Positions 54,870-64,000 of a stretch of 64,000 nt of DNA are shown here, in pieces; the first letter of the stretch is position 1; each line of letters opens with the position of its first letter. The stretch spans positions 5,518,001 to 5,582,000 of the forward strand of contig NC_060258.1 in NCBI RefSeq assembly GCF_921293095.1, written 5' to 3'. The notes below the pieces were generated by a model that was not told the DNA's origin, ran no database searches, and saw only the letters and a list, made by a program, of their open reading frames with translations. This stretch comes from Ischnura elegans. Lineage: Eukaryota > Arthropoda > Insecta > Odonata > Coenagrionidae. A program made the position numbers and the translations under genes.

Positions 54870-57688
54870 GTAAATTATCAATGCAGATGGTTAAAAAGCT
54901 ATTAAAATAAACTTTTGTTTTCATGATGAAAATAGTTTAACTTTTACCAATGTTTCGTTTTCAAGCTTAGTGATTGTAAAATTAGCATCAAAGGAGCAGA
55001 GTATGGTGTTCAGTCATAACGTGAGCTGGGTGAGGCATGTGCCAAAGAGAAAAATGTGCATCTCCCGTGGTATTGTAACTATTTCAGTATTTAACGTGAC
55101 CATTTAGAGCATTCATGAACAATGGGAAGAATGCATTTTTCGTGCAGCTAACGCATGAGGTAGGATTCCAGAAAAGATAATTTTTTAACTTCATTTCCGG
55201 CAATTACTTTACATTCAGCTAAACGCGCGAGTAATTAATTTGTTTTTATTCAGAAGATTTCATAAATAATATATTTCTCTTTGATATTTTTTTCAGTATC
55301 ATTGAAAAGCCCTTCAAAACTGATTGATGCCCTTAAACCGCTTTCGTGCTTCATTGGTTATTATCTGTTGTACAAATCTAGTTTCTCTTATTAAGGACTT
55401 TACTACTATTTCCATGTCTTTGCCGCTTAATTTTTATTTTCTGCCACAAAAGTATTACTTAATGTACGAAGAAGAGTTTTTATTCGCAGTACCTTTACTG
55501 AAGCTTATTTTTTAACCCTATATAAAGATAAATTTCATCAATATTTTTCCAATATAGGTCTGCATTATTTCAAAATACATTTTTCATAAATAAACGAAAA
55601 ATAGTATTTATCGCGGTGGTGACGTTAAAAATTACTGTTTTTCAGTAAATTAGAAGGAAGTTTCAATTTTGTTTAAATATAACTCCGAAAAATGTCACTT
55701 AATTGAAATCATGGACAGTGATAATAACTGTCGCGGGACAAAAGGAACGATGTTCCTTCAACTATCACCCGAAGCACGAGAGAAACAGTTTTTAAACGTT
55801 CAAAAGAATTACATTGCATACATTCTCAACTTAACAATATCTAGAAAGCAATGAATAATAATGACTTTCACAAATCAGTACAATAGTGGGGGCAACTTCA
55901 CCCGTCAGTCAGTCAGTCGGTCAGTCAGCAAATCCTCCAGTCTGTCATTTGGACAAAACGTGCGTACACTTGGGGGGCGGGGTAACTGCTGGCACCACAC
56001 ACTTTCACCATGAGTTCCACTCGCTGTCTGCCTCACTGACTCAACTGACTTCGAGAAATACGACGACTCGTCGTAAGCACACACACACACAACTGAATAT
56101 CGTAATACAACCACGCCCTCCGGTGGCAGTTACAAGAACTAAATATGCCTCTGTTTACGAAACAAGTAGCGAGAGCCATTGGTTGGAATTTGCCAGTATT
56201 CTAAAATTCAACGGTGTAAGGGTGTCGCTTTCCGTCTCGTGTCATCTCGGTTTCGCTCTTGGGATAATGGAAGAATCGCAGAGTCTCGTCCGAGTGATGG
56301 GTCTAGTATCTGAAGCTCATAACACGTTGCAACCTCTCGCGTGGGATCCATCCTCGTGCATGACTCTGACACCTTACTCTGATTAACAACTTGCAACTTT
56401 CTCTCGCCTGGGAATTGGTCTCCGCGTATTTCTCCAACACTTAATACCGTAACACGTTGCAGTATCTTGGCTTGGTAAGGCGTATGAAATGCATTATCTT
56501 GCGGCCTTTCCCGGCCAATAGGAAGACGCCGAGAGGGTCACGGGACGGACGCGACACGGGAGGAAGCCCCTTGGAGGGAAAAGACGCGAGGAGTCTTACG
56601 CTGTTGCTCGGAGGGGGAGTGTGTACCTGTGCTCTGACAATTAAACGAGTGGAACCAGACTTGTCATCTCATTCTGACTTCTACGAACCTACCCCTTCCT
56701 ATAAGCTTAGTGCTTACAAAAGGCAAATATTTTATTTCATGAAATCTTCTGTATTCAAACAAATTAATCACTTGCGCATTTAGCTAAATGTAATGTAATT
56801 GCCGGAAATGAACTTTAAGTTATTATCTTTTGTGGAATCCTACCTCAAGCGTTAGCTGCGCAAAAAATGCATTCTTCCTATTTTGCTTGAATGCTCTGAA
56901 TGGTCACATTAAATGCTGCAAAAGTTATAATAATACGGGAGATGCATATTTATCTCTTCGAAATTGCGGAAATGCGAAATATATTGCGAATTATATCTTC
57001 TACGGGAGATGCAATTATTCTTTACCTAAAAAGAACAAGATCACAACGTGGAGGTTTTCGGGGTTACTACTGCGTAGTTTCATCTTTGCAGACGACTGTT
57101 TTTCTGGCATTGTAACAGGCTTCTCTCAGTGATTGACTTCACTCCTGACTGGTCCGAAAAGTTATTCTTGCAGCGAACGTAGCGCCTAGGGACCGGAACA
57201 CTTCCATCTGTAGCATCTGGTAGGGAAAGCAGCGTGTTTTGGACCGCACCCTAAGCAGCTAAGTGATGTTGCTAAATCACCCTGGAAGTTAACAACAAAT
57301 TTACATGACTGGGGATCTACCATCACCCTGCGGTTGAGGGTTTAACCCTCTCACTGCTGTTCCATCTCCGAAAACCTTCTCCTCACATGCGGCCTAAAGG
57401 TTAAAATGCGGTTCGTGGGGCCGTACTTCCAGGATGGACATGGCACACCCTCCCAAGGGTCGCTAATCCTGGACCCTTTCCTCCACGAGCTCACCCTCGC
57501 TGGCTTGTCTCATCGACCCTATCAGCGGGGAGCCTCCCTCCTCTCAAATGTGACCGCTCTGACTGCATTTTGAATACCTACCCAACAATCCAATCATCAA
57601 AAAATGAATATCTACGTCGCACTCCTGCCAACCAAGCAATCGGGTGCGTCTTTGAATCGTGTTTCTGCGATGAAAAGTAACGATTTTG
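54870..57688. other. stretch without a supported gene, downstream of the THAP exon
   Basis: It may be intron of the THAP gene. A simple repeat, (CAGT)n-like, lies at 55903-55925 and a short CA run at 56083-56093. The 166-codon frame at 55886-56386 starts in this repeat and shows no domain. GC-rich patches occur at 56500-56640 and 57170-57540, the latter perhaps part of an unrecognised repeat. Confidence 0.35.
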
Positions 57689-58185
57689 TTAACTTTCATA
57701 AAAACGGATCACCAGAAAATGGCCATAGGGGGGAGCTGCACAGGGTTTCAATGGGCCACTGAGGAGGAAACGAGCATCAATGGATTCATGGTCTGACTCG
57801 AAAATATTTCGCCCGGGGACGACTGCCTCAGGCACCGTGGTTGGGAGCAAGTAATCCAGTGTTGCCGTATTGCGAGTGCTCTGAACACAATGTTGGGAGA
57901 CAGCATTGGTGAAATGTTCAATGAAATATCTATCATGGGTATTGAGTGTATGGCCTTTAGAGGAGATTCCCAGCAAATGGAGAAGTCACCAACTAGAATC
58001 AGAGGGCACAGGTTTATCCGAAACACTGATTCAAGACACTTTCCTAAAACACTTGCGTCACTTGCGAGAGGATGGCAAACACAACCAATTAGTATTTTGA
58101 TGGCCTTTGCATGAGGTAGCAATATTTCGCTCCACAAAATGTCACCTTCCGTCTCTAAGGCTTTTCTTTGTTTGGATGTGAGCAC
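57689..58185 (-). mobile_element. LINE endonuclease domain fragment
   Basis: Minus-strand frames, with a shift between them, read ILLPHAKAIKILIGCVCHPL, then INLCPLILVGDFSICWESPL, then THDRYFIEHFTNAVSQHCVQ, TLDYLLPTTVPEAV and ESDHESIDA. These are the C-terminal blocks of an apurinic-type LINE endonuclease (the GDFNI, LDYLL and SDH signatures). No reverse transcriptase follows directly, and the copy is truncated and frameshifted. Confidence 0.72.
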
Positions 58186-58291
58186 GTAATTGATGATAAT
58201 TCGAACTCCGCTTCCTCACGTGATGTCGATTCTTTCCCGGCTAATTATGCTGGTAATGTCTTATCAGGTTTCCCACCAGGTGAGTTCATTA

Positions 58292-58340
58292 GGGGCCGAT
58301 GTTTGAATGGCTGCCTCTGCCATCGAAACGTCGGCATGCG
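58292..58340 (+). ncRNA. hammerhead-like remnant
   Basis: TTTGAATGGC is followed by a loop, GCCATCGAAACGTCGGCATG. A 5-bp stem (ATGGC/GCCAT) leads into GAAACGTCGGC, as in Penelope-type hammerheads. The CTGANGA box is degraded (two bases missing), so only the 3' half is recognisable. No Penelope coding part lies beside it. Confidence 0.35.
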
Positions 58341-59073
58341 ATCATCTCACCAGATGGAAAACCCATGAAAACCTCACCAGCAATTCTACTATGAGTTGAT
58401 GTGTTTCACTCACCTTTTTCTTCTCTCATTCTGTCTACCTAATTTGTAGTTTCTCAAAACTGCCTTATGTTACCGATATTTTACGTGTGATATTACGGTA
58501 ATTTTCATTAATATTGTGTGATGCATTGACCCTTGGTCCTCGTATGCTGAGACTGTACGTTAAACCTCGTACAGGCAAGCCTGATATTTTTACATGGCCG
58601 GGCACTTGGCGTACTTAGACCACGATATATACATTTTATATGATAAAACTTGATTTTTGTCAAAATTTATCTTTCTTTGTAGAAATTACTTGAAGCTTGT
58701 GCATTCATAGTTGAGGCAGATATATAGGTACAGATTTGATACATGGCCGGTTACGCGGCGTAATTTATAAGCCATGGGTGTTGAGTTCCTAATGCCGATC
58801 GTAAAAAAATCTGCTACAATACTTTGAGCTTTGAAAAATCACACTGTAGACAGTTTAAGTACAATATAGGAACACACGAGACAGATTTAGACCAGAATAT
58901 AAGTACAATGTTGAAATCTTGGTTTTTGAAGACTGGCGAACTTTATTCCCCAACAAGCTAGCTCAAGTGTTAATATTATCAGAGAGGATTTATATATTTG
59001 TATTATTATATTATGTAAAAAAACCCTAGGTTGGGCTGAATCACGGAACACACTGACAAAGTATTCTACCGAT

Positions 59074-60760
59074 TAAGGTAGGTTTCCATGGAGTACTAAA
59101 GAGGTGATCTGGGAGCCTCCCTTTCCTTCCAGCACTGCCTTCTTTAATTCACTGTAAGGCCTACTCTCTTTCAAACTATCTAAAAATCCTATTCTTTTCC
59201 TTCCCCTCCCTCGTTTCCCCAACATTCTACCCTCCTACACCATTTTCAACATCCCCTCACCGCTAAGCACTAACTCCATCCAAACCTTCTGTCTCCTGCG
59301 TATCTCATCTAAAAGCTGCCTCTCCTCGCCAACCATATTCAGCACTTCGTCGTTCTTTTTCCTCTCCGTCCATTTCACCCTCTCCATTCTTCTCCTTACC
59401 CACATCTCGAACGCCTCCAATCTTCTCTCGTCTTCTTTCCTCAGAATCCACGTTTCCGCACCGTAGAGAGCTACACTCCAAACCAAACTCTTCACTAAAC
59501 TTTTCTTTAAACTCTTACACAACGATCCTCTCAGAAGCTCCTTCCTGCTCATGAACGCCTCCTTCGCTACTGCTATTCTCTTCCTGATGTCCTTACTACT
59601 GTATCCGTTTTCCTCTAACGTACTTCCTAAATAGTTGAATTGCTCAACCTGCTCAAGTTTTTCACCACCCACCTTTATCTTGAGTCTCACCTATTCTCTT
59701 GAGAATATCCATTAACTTTACCCAGTTCACCCTATCAACCGCTTTTTAAAAATCCACGAAACACACATATACGTCCTGCTCATATTCTATGTTCCTCTCC
59801 ACGAGGGCCCTCATTATTACTATTGCATCACGAGTTGACTTCCCTTTTCTGAAACCAAACTGATCTTCGCCCAAATACTCCTTTGCCCTCGCCTCCATTC
59901 GTCTGTTCAATATCCTCAGCACTACTTTAGCCGCATGGGATATTAGGCTGATAGTCCTATAATCTCCGCATTCCACAGCTTTCTTCTTTTTCGGAAGCGG
60001 AATTAAAACCGTCTTCACGAAATCCTCCGGCCAACATCCCTCCTCATAGATCTTGCGCACTAGTTCGAAAAATCTTTTCTTACCTTCCTTCCCTAGATTC
60101 TTCAGAAACTCACACGGGATGTTGTCCACGCCTACTGCTTTCCTAGTCTTCATATCACGGAGTGATCTCTCTATTTCTGAATCTTATATCTCCGGCCGAA
60201 GATTATCCTCCTCCACTGCACTTTCCTCCTCTAGAGTCAATCTCTCTGGTCTGTTCGTTCCGTCATACTGGTCCTCCACGTATTCCTTCCACCTACCCTG
60301 TACCTCTTCTCGCTCGGTTAGCATCCTCCCATCTTTAGCCTTAATTTTAAACATGGCTTGTCCTCTTTTGCCGCCCGATAGCGACTTAACTTTGGCGTAC
60401 AACGCGCCTACCTTTCATCCTTCTGGAACTTTTCCATTTCCTCGCACTGTCTTTTCCACCAAGCCTCCCTTGCCCTCTTAGTTTCACGTCGTAATCGATT
60501 ATTCAATTCCCTATACATTCTTTTGCCCTGTTCTTTGTCCACGTTCTTCCACTTCTTCCTCTCCTCCATTTCATTTACCATTGCCTCCGTTATCCACGGC
60601 TTCTTTATCCTTCTACTGTCAACGTAAACAATTGACTTCTCCGCCGCTTTGACTATTCCCGTTTTTATATTATCCCATCTTTCCTCTACCGTCTTGGTAC
60701 TTTCAATCTCCCGTATACTAATGTCCACTAGCTCCTGATGCAAGAGTGAGAACGTGTATT
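59074..60760 (-). mobile_element. LINE retrotransposon, 5'-truncated with internal deletion
   Basis: Minus-strand pieces in order: a linker after the endonuclease (60760-60408: KKPWITEAMVNEMEERKKWK); reverse transcriptase start (60402-60184); RT blocks (60153-59746: KAVGVDNIPCEFLKNLG, TVLIPLPKKK, DYRTISLISHAAKVVLRIL, EDQFGFRKGKSTRDAI, YVCFVDF); then C-terminal parts (59690-59235: EQVEQFNYLGSTLEENGY, ALYGAETWILRKEDERRLEA). Beyond a TAG at 59235 the same frame runs on through GKRGRGRKRIGFLDSL to a stop at 59076-59074. The catalytic YADD region is deleted just after DILKRIG, and TAA interrupts FVDF. The element is dead. Clade is not assigned. Confidence 0.85.
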
Positions 60761-60785
60761 TATAATAAATTAAATATATATGCAA

Positions 60786-62639
60786 AAGAAGGAAGGGCTC
60801 TAGGTAATAATAATGAACACCTTCTACGTGTATTTCTTATCGAAACTTTTAAGTCAAATTAATAGGTAAATAGTGAAATTCGAGGTTGAGGTTGTATTTT
60901 ACGTCAGAAGCTGGTGAGAATAAGTTAAAAATGATACCTGGTATTTCATTAAAGCTGCAGTATTAATGGAACACATGCGGTTTTTCTGAAAAAAAAAACT
61001 TTCTTCAACAATACATATGATTCAATGACTTACGTTATCAACTAATAATTAATCTCTTAATGCAGCTCACCACTTTCGACCCATTACTGACTTCCTCATA
61101 GTCCATTCCTACTCAAGACCTCAAACTCAAGCCTACAATAGCTACATTAAGTCGCAAAGACATGAATTCCCTTTCAGGTATACAAACAAAGTAGGCAAAA
61201 AGAAAAGTAAAATAAACATCAGAAACTATTCTTGGAACAAAAGCTGATGCTTGCAACTACTAATACTGCCAAACTGTGCAAATTCAATGGGTAGACCACG
61301 AAATCTCCAATTGTTAGTCCACCAATTACACGCTTTTTTTCAATGAGATTGATTTTTATCAAACTTGAGGACTTGGTCCACTTCAGGGATATCACCAGTT
61401 GTCAGGGGCAGATCCAGGATTTTTTCTGGGGGTCACAGGGGTCTGACTGATCTTCTCATCTATGACATTAAAAACGAAATACAACAATTACTGTAGAGAA
61501 TATTCCCTTTTTTATATGAAATTTATTAATATTAATTTAAAATGATTGAGGCTCCGAAATACACAAAAAAACAAACCTAATAACTGTATTAAAAATATTT
61601 TCTATTTCTTAAGCATCAGGGAGGGGCGGCTCTCCTAAATCCACCAATGCCAGTGGTAATAGGAATATCTGTCTGATGAGAATGAAAATTGATTGCTGAT
61701 ATTGCAAAAATGGAAAAATGTTGGGGTCGTCATTCTTGGTCGCTCATTTCTTCTCCAACATTGTCGGCTAATTCAACATTAACCCAAACACTTGCTATTT
61801 TCAATAATTTTATCTCCACACGCACCTTTTCACCCATGGGAATCCTTGGTTTTACTTGATAGCCACAATAACAGCCAGATTTAACTTAACCATGCATTAT
61901 AAAATCCAATTTTGGGACTAAACCATTGCTATACTTTATAAATATCTAGTTTTATGAGACGTTATAGAACAGCTGTTTACCTGAAAACGCTTACGTCCCA
62001 TGGTAATGCCGTAATCATGCTGATGATGCATTGAAACAATCGTTCCGTTTGATATCTGTCTCTGTCAGATGAGGCCTACATGCATAATGCACCATACTTC
62101 TCAATCATCCATGCATAAGACAAAATTTATCTTCCAAATCCAAGGAACTGCAGACAAAAATGTGAAATTGATGGGAAGCCTTCCATCATGTACAATAGCA
62201 ATTGACTTTCCGGGGAAAAAAAAACACGTTAAGCCAGTCTACAATTAATTTGTTTTTAAGAATGAAATAACATCGACGATGTTTTTTAAATAATGACGAA
62301 TCCTCTGGAACAGCAAAACCTTTATGAGACGAAAACCATTGGTGTAATTTTGAAACCAGGATTTTACATTGTATTGACAAGGGGAGAAAAATGGACTTAT
62401 TAGAACAGTTTGAGATTGTGAATAGCCCCACTAAACTTTGTAATGACCATATGTTCCCCTCCCAGTCACCATTGCTTTACGTCACACTACCATCCCCCTA
62501 CGACCCTCAGCCTTGATTCCCTCATGTCTTTTAAACCTTTTGAGAACCCCTCCTCACTTTATCTTTTTTCCTTGTCGTTTATCCCATGCAAGCCAACCCA
62601 AGGCCCCCCCACTCCTTTCTTCAAGAAACAGCTTCTAGA
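60786..62639. other. intergenic stretch without a supported gene
   Basis: AT-rich sequence without a coding frame of interest. A C- and T-rich part at 62440-62639 precedes the gag fragment. No RNA gene or clear terminal repeat is seen. Confidence 0.35.
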
Positions 62640-63024
62640 CCACACTGATTCTTTACATGCCCAATTTGCCCACAAAAGAAACACTTCACACCACCATCCC
62701 TGGACACTGAGTTTGACCTGGTCTATGTAGGGTTGTTGATCCTTTGCGGTGCTCTCCGTGATGCGATGTGCTGTACTCGGCCGCCGTTGTCGACTCCTTG
62801 GACAGCCAAGGCTGCTGCGTTCTTCTCTGCTGCCTCCACCGAGCTGGCAATCTTGACTGCCTGCTCGAAACTCAAGCTGGCCTCTGCAAGTAGTCGCTGT
62901 TTCTCAATCCTGATGCCACTTACTAGGCGATCCCTTAAATAGTCATTTAAGGGAGACCCGAACTGGCAGTATATTGACAGCCTTTTGAGGTTTGCGATGT
63001 AATCAGCTACCGTCTCCCCATCAT
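62640..63024 (-). mobile_element. captured gag fragment of the same gypsy family
   Basis: About 385 bases match 50789-51175 of the intact element nearly base for base. The minus-strand frame reads GETVADYIANLKRLSIYCQF through SSVEAAEKNAAALAVQGVDN and ends with the beginning of the zinc-knuckle region. A two-codon in-frame deletion (GIRIEKQR for GIRNESTKQR) and a few substitutions distinguish it. Neither LTR nor pol is present. It is flanked by C-rich sequence on both sides and, on the right, by a hammerhead motif. Confidence 0.85.
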
Positions 63025-63109
63025 CAATGTTCCTTCCCACCTGCCCCCCTTTTTCAGTTCCCCCCCCCTTTCCACCCACGATTACCTATTTAAGAGCAGT
63101 GCACCCATC

Positions 63110-63160
63110 CAATTGTACCTGATGATAACACGAGATGTTGAAACCCGGGTCGTGCTATTT
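63110..63160 (+). ncRNA. hammerhead ribozyme candidate, type I with short stem III
   Basis: The core CTGATGA (63119-63125) is followed by a stem AACA/TGTT (63127-63130 with 63136-63139), GAAA (63140-63143), a tiny stem III (CC with GG), and the cleavage triplet GTC (63149-63151). Stem I pairs GTAC (63115-63118) with GTGC (63152-63155). All conserved core boxes are intact. A one-base U-bulge and the missing G-C at the foot of stem II are the only departures. Short-stem-III hammerheads are known from Penelope-like elements and small retrozymes. Confidence 0.55.
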
Positions 63161-63169
63161 AAAATAAAT

Positions 63170-64000
63170 TGTGGAATAGAAAAAAGTTATTTTATTTCAT
63201 TCAATAAGGTTTTAGATTTAAAAAAGACGATATCTATTGTTTGAAATTAAATGAAAAGTGAAAATTTTCAAGTGTGTGAATGTGACAAGACAATATTATT
63301 TTCAAATAATAACATTAAATTATGACCTGGATGAATATCATATTACATGGATAAAAGAGTAATATTCAGCAGAGCACGAAAAAAATTATCAAATTTAATT
63401 CCAGTCATCCAATAAGAGCATTGATTAATAAACAGCCAATTTGAAAAATAGACCCAACGATCACAATAATTCATCAACAATGACTTAATTACAAGAGCGT
63501 AAAATAGAAATAGCTTCACTTAATGGAATGCAATGTTAATCCAATATATTCATTTTACACGTCAGAGTTAAGAGAGAAAATTGTTGGGTACAAAAAAGAG
63601 CAAATGCATATTCATTTTCGTCCACTGAATAATTATAGTTGGAATGCGTTTAAAATTCTGAAAGAATTAAGGCAATACTCCTCTCTGACGTCTAACATAA
63701 AAAAGATATGAGAAAGAGCAAATTGAAAATCATTTAAAATGTACAGCAGTTCCAAGCCATAAGAAATTAAAAGATGAGAACTTAAATGCCTTCCAACATG
63801 CTGACTAATGTAAATTATAAAAAACTTCATTCAAATATTCAACAATTAAGACCAATATAAAGCAAACTATAGAAAACGTTATTTAAATAATAGATCCTCT
63901 CAGAAAATTACCATCTTTTGAGAACAGATTTCAATACAATATTTTATCCTCCCACCATCACAGTTGCAAACATTAGGCACACTAACATGCAATTGCATTT
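63170..64000. other. AT-rich terminal stretch without a supported gene
   Basis: I see no coding exon, RNA gene or repeat boundary here. The short frames at 63523-63830 on both strands overlap and show no domain. Confidence 0.35.

Noticed and set aside
55886-56386. 166-codon plus-strand frame
   Set aside because: It starts in a CAGT-type simple repeat, has no recognisable domain, no initiation context, and no splice partner. Kept only as part of a gene-less stretch.
60053-60481. 142-codon plus-strand frame over the LINE
   Set aside because: It is antisense to recognisable reverse-transcriptase blocks and Ser/Pro-rich, as expected for a shadow.
1-64000. CRISPR arrays, operons, ribosome binding sites, prokaryotic origins
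   Set aside because: The sequence is eukaryotic: spliced genes, poly(A)-type signals, retrotransposons; no short regularly spaced direct repeats of CRISPR type were seen.

Overview
The window looks like nuclear DNA of an insect with a large, AT-rich, transposon-filled genome. The evidence is multi-exon genes with GT..AG introns up to about 8 kb, a ZAD plus C2H2 zinc-finger gene (a class expanded in insects), and arthropod-type elements: Penelope-like, Ty3/gypsy, piggyBac-like, Tc1/mariner-like, pogo-like and LINE. I cannot name the species; a hemimetabolous insect is a guess from repeat load and intron size.

Layout. (1) 1-6.7 kb: an unrecognised four-exon gene on the minus strand (6685 to 922, 165 codons in my model), with an old intronic duplication. 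(2) 7.3-8.6 kb: a decayed IS630/Tc1/mariner-type transposon, then a 141-bp tandem repeat. (3) 9.4-40.7 kb: a zinc-finger locus. It holds two broken ZAD copies (9.48 kb plus; 12.43-12.79 kb minus) and a full ZAD-C2H2 gene in ten exons (13905-40326, 729 codons). All its junctions are GT..AG with compatible phases, and the protein ends in nine near-identical zinc fingers. Two exon pairs arose by duplication. Its introns carry mariner, LINE, pogo and Penelope fragments, a 2.9-kb piggyBac-like element only 27 bp before exon 8, and a Penelope cluster (32968-37026) made of a tandem pair plus an inverted copy. (4) 40.7-46.7 kb: a second 3.0-kb piggyBac-like element (TTAA-flanked) with a 1.4-kb TIR element nested inside, which itself contains a hairpin with hammerhead-like cores. 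(5) 46.7-51.75 kb: a young, apparently intact Ty3/gypsy element with a single 1404-codon gag-pol frame and two 177-bp LTRs differing at one base. Its left end carries an extra, rearranged, inverted LTR piece, so that both target-site junctions are the same LTR terminus. (6) 54.7 kb: the first exon of a THAP-domain gene. (7) 57.7-60.8 kb: two LINE remnants. (8) 62.6-63.2 kb: a fragment of the same gypsy gag next to a good hammerhead-ribozyme candidate.

The host genes give one coherent picture. The ZAD gene is a probable sequence-specific DNA-binding regulator: the ZAD would mediate dimerisation, the linker grew by exon duplication, and the finger array varies mainly at DNA-contact positions. 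Transposons have landed in its introns, in one case at a splice-acceptor region. The most unusual observations are the two-like-ended gypsy insertion, the doubled exons and finger array of the ZAD gene, the piggyBac-like insertion beside exon 8, and the scattered hammerhead-like motifs tied to Penelope-type elements.
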